DNA of 64,000 nucleotides from positions 11,655,968 through 11,719,967 of the forward strand of contig NC_056739.1 of NCBI RefSeq assembly GCF_019279795.1, written 5' to 3'. Shown one piece after another: positions 30,556-40,163 of the stretch; within the stretch, counting starts at the first letter, position 1; each line of letters opens with the position of its first letter. A model generated the notes under the pieces. It saw nothing but the letters and a program-made list of their open reading frames with translations. It ran no database searches and had not been told where the DNA came from. Made by a program: the position numbers and the translations under genes. The DNA comes from Protopterus annectens (lineage: Eukaryota; Chordata; Ceratodontiformes; Protopteridae).

Positions 30556-32472
30556 ACCTGGTCAATGTATCCTTCACTTGAGGTGCAAACAAGGCAGAAC
30601 CATCAAAGGGGGTGTTAGTGAAAGACGCCTTGAAGGGGTCAGCAAAGTTGCAAAGCCGCATCCAGGCATGTCTCCTTAGAGCAACGCCCATGCCTGCTGC
30701 CCTACTCGCTCCATCAGCAGCATAAGAAATGAGCCGCATGGAGGAGTTGACAATCGAGTTCAGGGTCCCCAGCTGGGAGTTGATCTTCTCCTGAGACCCC
30801 ACAGCTGCTGGGTCCTGTAAGGTATCACCCATTTCTTTAAGAAGGTCTCTCTGAAGACGGGTGAAATGGCACAGGTAATTCAGCGACCGAATGACAAAGG
30901 TCGCTGAAGAAAACATCTGCTTGCCAAACCTATCCATAGTCCTAGATTCCTTATTAGGAGGATGGACAGGTACTGAAGGGTCAGCCAACTCCTTCTTAGT
31001 GGCTGTCGCCACCACCATGGCATCAACGGGGACGCCTTAGAGAGAAACTGCTTGTCTGCAGGGGCTGTGATGAATTTTGTAGGCCTCCGGGGGGTTGGTT
31101 CCACAGTATCCGGAGCCGTCCACGCCTTCCGAGCCACCACCTCCATGAGTGGGTCGAAAGGCGGGGACACCCAGAAGGTGGAAGGGCAAGAACCGAACGC
31201 ATCCAGGTACACTGACTCGTCCTTGGAAGGGTTGAGGGCGGCCCAGTTCCCCCTCTGTTTAAGGATCTCTAGGATGTCAGAAAAGGAGACATCCTCAGAG
31301 GGGGACCTTGGGGACCCTTCTGAATCATCCAGGTCGGTGTCAGATGTCACTGACTCAGGGGAGTCGACATGCTTCCTCTTGCAAGTCCTCTTCCGAGGGG
31401 TCTCCCCTGCAGGATCAGGGGAGGCCAAGGAAGAGGAGAAAATGCCCAATGGAGTGGCCTGGAGTGTTGGTTCTCCACGCTTGGGTTTGGGAGGGTAGGC
31501 AGGGGCCGAAGCAGGCACCATGGAGGGAGGGGCCGACGAGGCCGACCATGGCGCCAGTATGGGAGCCAGCACACTCCTCATGACCTCAAAGGTGCCCCTG
31601 TCAGGCAGGGAAGAGGGACCCAGCTCCGGGGAGATGAGAGCTCTTCCCAGCACCGAGAGGGACGGCTCCGAGGCCGATGTCGGGGCCGAAATCGCCTGCG
31701 CTGAGGCTCCGAGAGGGAGAACGGGGTCGGACAAGGGTCTGATGCCACTCGCCCCCTCGGAGCCAACGAGGGAGTCTCGGTGCCCGGATCCCTCCAAGGA
31801 CAGAGCCAATGAAGGGATCGGAGCTGACGAATTAACCGATACGGGTGGAATTGGTTCCGACACCCCCATGGTAGCAAGCCCGACGGCCTCCGGCTCCGAG
31901 CTTGAAGGAATAGTCGGAGGAGAAACTTGAGCAGGCGTTGGGGTAGCTCCTGTCTGTTGAGACGGGCTATGCAATAATTGGACCAGCGCCTGTGACTTCA
32001 AAAGCCTACTGACTACCCTCTCGAGGTCATGGTCCGAGAGCCTGGAAGACCTATAGCTCCGCTCCGACAGCAAGGGGGATTTCAGAGCCGATCTGACCGA
32101 CTCCAGTGAAGGAGACCTGGAGTGCTTTCGACTTGGGGATGGCTCCGACACCAAATCCGGAACCGATGAGGCAGAAAGAGGACCGCTTGGCGCCGGCTCC
32201 GAACATGGAGCCGACGATTTGGCGGGCTTTGAAGGCTTTCCGGTCATAGGCTTGGACGGAGAACCTTCAGGCTTTAATAAGCCTCTGAGAATGAGCTTAT
32301 TTCTGCATTCCTGCAGGACTCTAGGGCTAAAAGCGTGACAGATGGAACAAGAGTCCTGCAGGTGCAGAGGGCCCAAACAATAGACACAAGAAGTGTGACC
32401 GTCTGTCAGAGACATCTTCTGACAGCACGAGTCACACTTCTTGAATCCCGATACCTTGGTATCCTTGGACAT
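30302..32472 (-). pseudogene. D9 gag, nearly intact (one frameshift)
   Basis: Best-preserved gag of the window. The ATG at 32470-32472 was chosen (MSKDTKVSGFKKC). Upstream codons in the same frame have no counterpart in D3. Finger: CDSCCQKMSLTDGHTSC, CLGPLHLQDSCSICHAF (residues 10-50), CRNKLILRGLLKP. Ser/Pro-rich part with SEP repeats and SDHDLERVVSRLLKSQALVQ. Basic KRTCKRKHVDSPES, acidic DTDLDDSEGSPRSPSEDVSF plus SDILEILKQRGNW, then FVIRSLNYLCHFTRLQRDLL, RRHAWMRLCNFADPFKASF, NTPFDGSALFAPQVKDTL and a basic Arg/Gly tail (RSRRGNNNRRRPRGRGG). A one-base indel at about 31020-31040 splits the frame. Likely particle/RNA-binding protein. Confidence 0.87.
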
Positions 32473-32725
32473 GATACCACAGGGTCGATACAGGAGGCTA
32501 AACACTAACACACGAAAAAGACACACTCAACAAAAAATTTAAGTAAAATAATAGTAAAAATGAGACAGAAATTCCACACACACACACACACTAAGGGGAA
32601 TCTGTACTAACTACTAAAGGGAGGGTTAGAGGCCCGACCACCTTAAGGGTGGAAAAGGTAGGGAAAAACTACAGAAAGGGGAAGGGAAACTAGTCGCTAC
32701 TCTCTAAATACTTATTAAATAAAAT

Positions 32726-32995
32726 GAACAGTAAAAAACAAAGCAGGAGGTAGCAGCCACGGCTATGTAGAATAACAGCTTTATTAGTAAATGGGGTGAG
32801 CGCTTTCGTGGCACCAGCCACTTCATCAGACAATCAAAGAAGAGTAAAGCACAGCATTTATACCAAGCTTATCATTGCCATCAACTGCCCAATTAATCCT
32901 TAAAGCCATATACTTACTATAAAAAGTTTTATATCTAGTGTGAAAAATTTTAGAAGCTTAAAATGAAAAACAGCTCAACAATAGAAACAGCACAA
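32726..32995 (-). repeat. PLE1 left inverted arm
   Basis: Near-identical reverse complement of 33960-34243, including the block AAGCAGGAGGTAGCAGCCAC and the hammerhead-like motif at 32790-32832 on the minus strand. Confidence 0.9.
32790..32832 (-). ncRNA. Hammerhead-ribozyme-like motif, PLE1 left arm
   Basis: On the minus strand: CTGATGA, then a perfect stem GTGGC-TGGT-GCCAC, then GAAA and GCGCTCACC. This is the CUGANGA...GAAA core with a stem II of five base pairs. The short palindromic AGCGCT would be a minimal stem III, as in Penelope hammerheads. Stem I is not convincing by eye. Self-cleavage is inferred, not shown. Confidence 0.6.
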
Positions 32996-33181
32996 GACTC
33001 ACAGCTAATCAAAATAAGTATGAGGAAGAGATCAAAAACTTGAAGGAAAGGTTCATACATAGAGGGTACAGTGAAAAAGAGATACAACAGTCATTAGTGG
33101 GTCTGAGGCAAGGGAAGGAATAGGTAAGCCATACTTTTCAGATATGGATACCATCATAGATGAAGGAACTGTCAGAAACAC

Positions 33182-33850
33182 ATGAGGGTACAAGTATCCT
33201 ACTCGAGTAACATTAGATCTTTACAGGAAGTATATCGAAAAAAATGGAATATACTATGTGCTGATGATGATGTTAAAAGGCTGGTAGGTGAGACCCCGAG
33301 ATTTGCTTATAAAAATAAAAAATTTATAAAAAGATTATTATGTGGACCACAACCCATGGAAACAAGAATAGAAAATGCAGTCAGATATGGAACCTTCCCC
33401 TGCAATAAATGTAATTACTGCACCTTTGTTGACACTGGAAGTAGATTTCTACATTCAGATCTAAAGAAGGAGTTTACCTTCAGAATATTAGCTAACTGTG
33501 ACAGTATGAATATTATATACTTGGCACACTGCACTGTCTGTCCTGCCTTCTATGTTGGAATGACAATGCAAAGGCTGAGAGACCGGATGAGGGAGCATGT
33601 ATATGATATCACCAGAGGAATAGAGACAAATGCCTTAGCCAGGCATGTGAGGGACCATGATGAGACACACAATTTTTTATTTTTAGTAATAGATAAAGTC
33701 TATACCGACAATAGAGGTGGAGATGTTAGGAATAGAGTAGAAACTAGGGAACTAGAATGGATTATAAGGCTACGAGCTAACATTGGGGTAGGCCGGAATG
33801 ACAAAATCAATATTAAACCCATTCTTCTAAATAGAGATTTAAAGAAATAG
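33182..33850 (+). CDS. PLE1 GIY-YIG endonuclease domain (C-terminal part of Penelope polyprotein)
   Basis: Intact frame of 222 codons. The N-terminal part has SSNIRSLQEVYRKKWNIL and a Cys-rich linker (GTFPCNKCNYCTF, about residues 68-82). The GIY-YIG domain follows: NIIYLAHCTVCPAFYVGMTM (residues about 109-130) with YVG as the YIG element, RLRDRMREHVYDITRG, HVRDHDETH, and the acidic ETRELEWIIRL (about residue 186). In full elements this domain makes the nick used to prime reverse transcription. The RT domain upstream is deleted; the stretch 32996-33181 shows only decayed linker. Lysine-rich C-terminus. Confidence 0.85.
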   Translation: MRVQVSYSSNIRSLQEVYRKKWNILCADDDVKRLVGETPRFAYKNKKFIKRLLCGPQPMETRIENAVRYGTFPCNKCNYCTFVDTGSRFLHSDLKKEFTFRILANCDSMNIIYLAHCTVCPAFYVGMTMQRLRDRMREHVYDITRGIETNALARHVRDHDETHNFLFLVIDKVYTDNRGGDVRNRVETRELEWIIRLRANIGVGRNDKINIKPILLNRDLKK

Positions 33851-33959
33851 TAGGTAGTACCCCCTCCCCCTTTGACCTTTTATACTTTTTTATACTTTTT
33901 TATATATTTTTACACTTTTATATATATTTATACTTTTATATTGTATGTATTAAGTTGCA

Positions 33960-34243
33960 TGACGTAATGTGCTGTTTCTATTGTTGAGCTGTTTTTAATT
34001 TTAAGCTTTTAAAATTTTTCACACTAGATATAAAACTTTTTATAGTAAGTATATGGCTTTAAGGATTAATTGGGCAGTTGATGGCAATGATAAGCTTGGT
34101 ATAAATGCTGTGCTTTACTCTTCTTTGATTGTCTGATGAAGTGGATGGTGTCACGAAAGCGCTCACCTCTTTTACTAATAAAGCTGTTATTTTACATAGC
34201 CGTGGCTGCTACCTCCTGCTTTGTTTTTTACTGTTCATTTTAT
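33960..34243 (+). repeat. PLE1 right inverted arm
   Basis: Pairs with 32726-32995. After it about 50 bp (34244-34294) continue to the target duplication without a partner on the left. Confidence 0.88.
34131..34172 (+). ncRNA. Hammerhead-ribozyme-like motif, PLE1 right arm
   Basis: CTGATGA at 34133-34139, stem II GTGG...TCAC (with one G-U pair), GAAA at 34155-34158, then GCGCTCACC. The stem change relative to the left arm (GCCAC to GTCAC) keeps pairing as G-U. Core complete; stem I weak. Activity unknown. Confidence 0.6.
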
Positions 34244-34401
34244 TGTTGTTGGAGGTAACTCTTGCCAGCACCGTTTGGTTTTTACTGCGGATTAATTAAA
34301 TAAAATACTGAGAAAAAAAAAACTTTCAAAACACTAACTATAGATACAAAATTTTTGAAATACGACCCGGAGCCGGTGAAAACGCAACCTCATAGCTGAA
34401 G

Positions 34402-34567
34402 CGGCAAACGAGATCTGGGTATATCACGCCTAGCATTATGGGACATAGTATAGCCTCGAGCCGGTGAAAAATAGCTCTCGAGCTTTAGTATTAGGCCGAG
34501 TCAGAGCCGAGGTTCAGCTCTGAACCCATCCAACAAGAATGAAGGCAAGATTGACAACTTAACATTG
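34402..34567 (-). repeat. D9 right (5') ITR and terminal arm
   Basis: Reverse complement of 26894-27038. The end ...CTTAACATTG matches the right half of the ICR. It includes GAGTCAGAGCCGAGGTTCAG, a slightly decayed form of the left ITR motif. Confidence 0.9.
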
Positions 34568-35050
34568 CTTGCAGTTCAGAAATTCTCTGTGCTGAAGTAG
34601 TAGCTACTAAATTGTCTTCCAGGACAAAAACGTCAAGTCCCCAAGTAGCTGCTGGCTCGAATGGTCCTTGAGTTAAACTCTGTAGTACAACAGTGAGGTA
34701 CCACAGTGGGGATGGATCTTTAGTGGGTGGTGTCAGCAAGAAAATGCCCTTCATAAATGTTTCGCATAATCTAAAGGTAGATAAGGATCAAGATTGGCTA
34801 CTCTCATGAAAATTGGAAATTGTTGCTAGTTAAAGTTTGATGGTAGAAAAATATGTTCCTTCTTTAAACAGAGTACTAAGAAAAAGCAAAATGTCTGAAA
34901 CAGCTGCCTAGAAAGGATCAATATTTTACTTGCAGCCCAAAACAACAAACTTTTTCCACTTACTGTTGTAGACCTTTTTGGTGGACACTTTTTGAGAGGC
35001 TAGAATGGTGCTATGAACTGGGGAGGCAAGCCTGGGCTGCCTTACTATGG
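34568..35050 (-). pseudogene. D8 tyrosine recombinase, N-terminal half
   Basis: HEMKGIFLLTPPTKDPSPLW block (34754-34700), LSWKT-like region, and TSAQRISELQA with the first catalytic Arg at about 34600, immediately before the D9 junction. The N-terminal KWKKFV-type helix lies near 34960. Broken by stops. Confidence 0.78.
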
Positions 35051-36665
35051 TCAGAATTGGAGAAACCATGTGGTCAGTTTGAGGGAGATGAGTGAGAGAG
35101 GAGATCCTGTCTTGGCTCCAGTATCCATCAAAGTATCCATCAATGATATTTTAGATAAAACCAGAGGAAGGAGAACCAAATCTGTCAGGGCCAGAAGGGG
35201 GCAAGAAAGATGACTGAACCCTTCAGCCTGCTTGCCATCTGAAGAAATTTTGGTATACAGGGAAGAGGAGGATAAGCATACAGGAGACCAGGGGGCCAAT
35301 CGTGCACCAGAGCATCTCTTGGGGACTCCCCCGGAGGGGGGATCAGAGCAAAGAACTCGGTGCATTTGTTGTTGAGGGTAGAGGCAAACAGGTCACAGCA
35401 AGGTTAACCCCAACAACTGAAGATCATGTTTGCCACTGATTGCTTGACGGATATCTCTTGTGGAATCAGGATAGATCTGCTGAGTCTGCCTGCCCACTCC
35501 TTGGTTTTGCCCAGAATGAGTGTTACAACCAGAAGGCGGTCCAAATATATTGTCCATTCTCACACCCTCATAGCCTCCCTGCACAATGGGTAAGAATGGG
35601 TTCCTCTTTGCTTATTGATGTACCAGACTATAGACATGTTATTGGTATGAATAGCAATTGTCCTGAAGGACAGTGTCCTGAAAAGTTTGCAACATTAGGA
35701 GGACTGCTCTCATCTCAAGGACACTGATATGCATTCTGGTCTCCCATGGGAACCACATCCCTTGGACAATTTTCCCCTTGTAATGCCCCCCTCCCAAATG
35801 AGAAGCATCCATGGTCACTGTGGCTATTGAGGGGAAATCGAAAAGGGTCTGCCTAATGAAAGGTTGTCTGACTGGATCCACCAGCAGATATGACTTCTGC
35901 AGACTGGTGTTAGTCTGATTGGAAAGGATAGTTTGGTAGAGTATAGATCATTGAACTGCTAATGTCCATTGAAGAATTCACATGAAAATCCTTGCCAGAG
36001 GAACTAAAAGAATCGCTGCTGACATGGACCCCAGGACTTGTAAAACTAGCCGAGCGGGGGGGGAACTGGTAAGATAATAGCTCCTGAACTTGATTCCTTA
36101 GTATTACTATGCGGTGCGGAGGAAGAGAAACTATTTGATCCCTCAAGTTCAGCTGTGTTCCTATGAATTCTAGGTTCTGCACCAAAGTCTGATTGGACTT
36201 ATGGTGATGCCCAGGGAGTGAGAGAGCTGAATCAGATACTCTCTGTCTTGAAGAAGTTGATGCCTCATGGGGGCAGTAAGAAGCCAATAGTCTAAGTATG
36301 GAAACACCTAGAATCCTTTTGAGTCTCATGTGAGCTGCTACGACTGCCATGCATTTAGTGAACACCTAGAGGGCTGTGGTGAGCCCAAAAAACAGTGCTC
36401 GAAACTGAAAATGATTGTCTCCCAGAGGAAAGCACAGGTATTTCCTGCAGCATCTGTCTATTTTCATGTGATAGTGCGCATCCTTGAGATCTGCTGAGCA
36501 TATCCAATTGTCCTTGCACAACTGACACAGAATGGACTGAACTGTAACCATTCAGACCTTCAATTTCTTTACTAAAGATTCAACTTGCTTAGATCCAGCA
36601 TGGGCCTTAGGTCCCCTGTCTTTTTTGGCACCAAAAAGAAGTGGGAGTAAGTTCTGAATCCTCTT
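35050..36665 (-). pseudogene. D8 pol relic: RT, RNase H, methyltransferase
   Basis: RT: FFLVPKKTGDLRPML (about 36640), VTVQSILCQLCKDNWIC and DLKDAHYHMKIDRC (36550-36460), LFFGLTTAL, VFTKCMAVVAAHM (36360), a lost YxDD near 36290, FIGTQLNLRDQIV (about 36150). RNase H: TVTMDASHLGGGHYKGK (about 35830-35770), HISVLEMRAVLLML (about 35730), then the ADRLS and CDLF blocks near 35450. MT: near 35250-35150 (HLSCPLLALTDLVLLPL is the decayed IAPYWPRQVWFP). Colinear with D3. Confidence 0.8.
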
Positions 36666-36699
36666 TGTTCAGTCAGGACCTCTTGGATGACTCCTGTTT

Positions 36700-38886
36700 G
36701 CAGCATTTTTTGAATTTCTTGTGCTGCCTGCTCCCTCTGACTGCATGGCACATTGGGGAGTTTCTTGCTGGTGTCTGGAGGGGGAAGAAAAAAAGGGAAT
36801 GTAGCAGCCTCTGAATATTATATTAGAACCCAGGAATTTTGTGTCATGTGTGGCCAGGCCTCTGAGTATAAAGCAAGTCGACCCCCAACTGCCTCCAGAG
36901 ATGGACAGTTGGGCACTGATAGGGTTTGTCAGAGAATGCGTCTCAGAAGCCCTGGTTTTGTGGACCCCCTCTGCCTCTGGGGCAATGTCTACCATTAAAC
37001 CCCCCCTTCTCTGCCTCTGGTAGAGGGATCCCCACTCGGGTCCTGAAAAGACCCTTCTGATTTATGGAACCACATTTTCTTGCTTTCATGCTGGTTCCTC
37101 GAAAAGGACCTCTGAGGCATACACAATTTGATTCCTATAGCAGAAAGGGTCTTCCCATCCTTTTCACTGTGGGTAAGTGTATCTCTAACAGATGGCCTAA
37201 ACAGTGATGAGCCATCGACGGGGGCATTAACAAACGACACCTTAAAGGGTTCCACAAAATCACACAGTTTCATCCAGGCATGTCTCCTTAAGGATAGTCC
37301 TAAACCAGCAGCTTGTGAGGAACCTTCCACTGTATGGGAGATTAGCCTCATCAAGGAATTAGCAATGGACAACAGAGTGGTCAGCTTGGGAGAAAATTTC
37401 TTAATGTCCTCTGCAGGCATGAACTCAGACAGACAGGCTGAAAGCTCCTTGATCAGATCTCTCTGAAGTCAGGTAAAGTGAGCTAGAAAATTTAACAACT
37501 GCAGCACAAAAGTGGCTAAGGTGTAAATGCGCTTTCCAAACCTGTCCAGTGCTCTAGACTCCTTGTTAGGCCGATGGATATTGGCAGACTCATCTGCCAG
37601 TTCTTTTTTAGTGGTCACTACCACCACAATGGCATCTACTACGGGACCCTTACTCCAATGTTTCCTACCAACTGGTAGGACTAGGAACCTATCGGGGCAC
37701 TTAGGAATAGGCTCAATGGTATCTGGTTCCTTCCAAGCCTAGAGGAATACCTAATCAACGAGGTCATCCACTGGGGGGGGGGTCACCCAGGACATAGATG
37801 GGCTCACACCAAAAGCCTCCAAGAACACTGACTCCTCAGAAAGAGGAGGCTGGCTAGACCACCCACCTTTCTGCTTCAGGATTTCTATAATGTCTCAGAA
37901 GGAGACATCATCAGGTGGGGAGTGAGGTGATCCTTCTCCCACATCAAAGTCAGTGTCGTCGGTTAATGACTCCATCGGGGAGTTGATGTGCCTTCTTTTG
38001 CATGTCTTCTTCCGAGGGACTTTACTCTGTGGGGTACTTGGGGAAGTATCAAAAGAAGGGGATCCTTCCTGGGCAGGAAGATCTTGGAGATTGCTCAGGG
38101 CAGGATGACTCAGGACAGAATAAGTAGGCTCAAGACTATGACCCAAAGCGGGTACAGGGGTAGGCTGCAGGACATGACAAGACGGTTCTCCACTAAGGGA
38201 GAATACCTTTTCCACTACTTAGAAAGCCAAGGGCATGAAGAAGTCCTTTCCACCTCCCTTGGAGCTGAAGCAATGAAAGGAAGATGGTCAGAACTCACTT
38301 CAGATCCATTGCCTCCAGAGGGAATTGGACCTAAGCTGTGAAGAGCCATAGCACCTAGGGGAAGACGCAGCTCTAACAAAGATGGAACCAGTCCCACTCC
38401 CCAGACCCAGATCTGACCTCCCAACTCTGAGATCTGCTCTGCTCCAAAGGGAAAGGAACAGGATTGATCAGTGGCAGCATCAGAGTTGAGGAAGGTGGTT
38501 TCCCCGGCACCTATGCTGACACTCTCAGGAGTCCTAAGCCCTGTAACTCTGAAGCTGAGGGCCGCAATGGAGAAGGAGTTCTAATGGTATGGGTCAGGTA
38601 GCTCACTGATCCGATAGGGGACAGAGCCAACACTACCCCCATCTGAATCTGGACCTTGAGAAACGTCATCATCATCCTGTTCATGTCTGCCTTGGACCAA
38701 CTTCTAGAGGAGCTGGAAGAAGCTGACAAAGAAGGCACATTGATTGAAGGATGCATAAATCTCACAATTAATTTTGAGATGGTCCGTGCCTAAACAGTAG
38801 ATATACTCCTTGTGGGCATCTTGATTGGAGATTTTGTGCCCACAAGAAGTGCATCACTTAAAACCGGGAGATGGTTTGCCCGACAT
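36700..38886 (-). pseudogene. D8 gag relic
   Basis: Start MSGKPSPGF at about 38886, finger CTSCGHKISNQDAHKE then YCLGTDHL (38860-38780), SWSKADMNRMMMTFLKVQIQ (about 38700), Pro/Ser stretch, KKTCKRRHINSPMESL with DDTDFDVGEGSPHSPPDDVSF split over 38000-37895, MVVV-type ATTKKEL block (about 37620), HFTRLQRDL-like stretch (about 37470), RRHAWMKLCDFVEPFKVSF and NAPVDGSSLFRPSVRDTL (37300-37180), MWFHKSEGSFQDPSGD (37070). Frames are shifted at several sites. Confidence 0.8.
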
Positions 38887-39235
38887 AACTACTATATAAA
38901 CTGACCTGGCAAAAGCCTGCCAAAAAACAAATGCCTGTCACAGCACCTGTCAGCACTGACTGAACTCCACCATCTGTACACACAAATTTTTTTCAAGAAT
39001 AGCCATGCAACAAAGCACACGATTATCTAATTCTAAAAAAAAAACTATTTAACAATACCCAACTATACACTATAACATTCTAACACTACCTAAGCTATCT
39101 TAACTGTCAAAAACACTACAAGAAAAAAATCTATAAATCCTAACCTACAAACTCTTAAACCAGAGCGCTAATACATTAACACACTAACTCTAACACACAG
39201 GAGGAGCACACAAAAAAAGTCTGAATTATCCAGTA
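38887..39235 (-). other. D8 5' leader, no gene
   Basis: Adenine-rich leader (repeated AAACACTAC/CTAACAC words) upstream of the D8 gag start. No ITR is found before the LINE-like sequence begins. Confidence 0.55.
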
Positions 39236-40163
39236 ATCAAAACCTACTTGAATTGGACAAGCCCCTGCGCACTCCTGGTCAACTTCTTCTGTCCTTCTGC
39301 ATTGCATGGAAATGGAATTCACTCCCCCCACACATCCATACCTCCCAGAACCCCACTACGTTCAAAACCTTACTTCATTTTCATCTCACTTCCAAATGGG
39401 AATACTCCAGCTCCCACCCTTCCTAAATTGTTTCACTTACTTTCACCCACAACTTACCGCCTCCTCCAACACATTTCCCCTCCACCTCAATCTTCCTCAT
39501 TCATACCTTATCTGTATCCATCCAATATTAATCTATTCCTATCCTCCCCTTCCTCCTCACTCTGTAAAAAGCATAAACTATTTCATATCTACATTCTATT
39601 ATTTCACAAAATGGTGCACAGAATCATAACTCTACTGATTCATTTGGGATCTTATGTCTATTTATATTGCTTGTTAACTTATACTTTTATACTGGCATTT
39701 TGATTGTATGTATATGTATTTGATTATATGTATATATAGTTTTGACTGTAGCCACGGTGGTGCAGTGGTTAGCATTGTTGCCTCACAGCAAGAGGTTCTC
39801 CTGTTTGATTCTCAGCTGGAGCGACATCTGTGTGGAGTCTGCATGTCCTCCCCACGGTCGAGTGACATCTAAAGACATGCAGGTAGGTGCATGTGTGAAT
39901 GCGTGTGCCTTCTTTAAAGGGTGGGAGTTGGTCTGGCAACTCGGCACCATAAAAATCCACTGCCAATTATTAGTGGACCAGAGTTCCACTGTGGCAACCC
40001 CTAACTGGGATAAGCCGAAAGATATGTATTTTTGACTTTATGTATATGTATTTACATGCAGCTTTTCTCCCAGGGCCTCCACTGAAAAAGGGCTCATCTT
40101 GGCCCAATGGACATTTCCAGTTAACAAACTGCAAATAAATAAATAAAATAAATAAATAAACCT
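39236..40163 (+). mobile_element. LINE 3'-end-like segment (interrupted by a SINE)
   Basis: Pyrimidine-rich sequence (39290-39560), a TATGTATATGTATTT-rich zone on both sides of the SINE, then a 3' tail with AGGGCCTCCACTGAAAAAGG (40073-40092) and an (AATA)n run at 40134-40160. This looks like the 3' UTR and tail of a fish/amphibian-type non-LTR element on the plus strand. No coding region is recognisable. The left boundary is uncertain. It cuts into PLE2 on the right. Confidence 0.5.
39748..40029 (+). mobile_element. tRNA-derived DANA-like SINE
   Basis: Head GCCACGGTGGTGCAGTGGTT (A-box TGGTGCAGTGG) followed by TTGCCTCACAGCAAGAGG and a B-box relic (TGTTTGATTCTCAGC), body TGTGTGGAGTCTGCATGTCC and AAAGACATGCAGG, tail TTCCACTGTGGCAACCCC and GATAAGCCGAAAG. 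This order is that of the fish DANA/SINE_DR family. Flanked by the 8-bp duplication TTTTGACT (39740-39747 and 40030-40037). Confidence 0.82.

Larger units (their letters stand above)
32726..34294 (+). mobile_element. PLE1: Penelope-like element, 5'-truncated, with inverted terminal repeats
   Basis: Inserted in the D9 5' leader in the opposite orientation. Flanked by the 12-bp target duplication ATTAAATAAAAT (32714-32725 and 34295-34306). Inverted arms of about 275 bp (32726-32995 and 33960-34243) enclose the only ORF (33182-33850), which encodes the C-terminal GIY-YIG endonuclease; the RT is missing. Both arms hold a hammerhead-like motif. The duplication and arm similarity suggest it is younger than D9. 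Confidence 0.9.
26847..34567 (-). mobile_element. D9: full-length DIRS-type YR retrotransposon (with internal PLE1)
   Basis: Complete minus-strand element of 7.72 kb, about 6.14 kb without the Penelope insertion. Ends are fixed by the ICR: 27239-27301 is complementary to the left end from 26845, and 27302-27343 to the right end up to 34567. ITRs at about 26894-27038 and 34402-34550. Order from the right: ITR, leader with PLE1, gag, RT-RH-MT, YR, ICR, ITR. Inserted into the YR gene of D8 with no target duplication beyond a TG present at both junctions. It is close to D3 in coding sequence but differs in ITR detail, so it is a sister subfamily. Confidence 0.93.
34568..39235 (-). mobile_element. 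D8, 5' part: YR N-terminus, MT, RH, RT, gag, leader
   Basis: Continuation of D8 from 26846. Order right to left: leader (38887-39235), gag (about 36700-38886), RT (about 35900-36660), RH/MT (about 35050-35900), YR N-terminus (34568-35050). The right ITR is missing where a LINE-derived stretch begins. Decayed, GGATCTGA-type copy. Confidence 0.82.

Noticed and set aside
31052..31930. Plus-strand frames up to 148 codons
   Set aside because: Antisense to the nearly intact D9 gag on the minus strand.
39248..39703. Plus-strand 151-codon Pro/Leu-rich frame
   Set aside because: Pyrimidine-rich 3' UTR-like sequence; no domain, and overlapping frames are equally open.
39748..39830. Possible tRNA gene (A and B boxes)
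   Set aside because: It is the head of a SINE: the B box is degraded, no cloverleaf can be drawn, and the SINE body follows.
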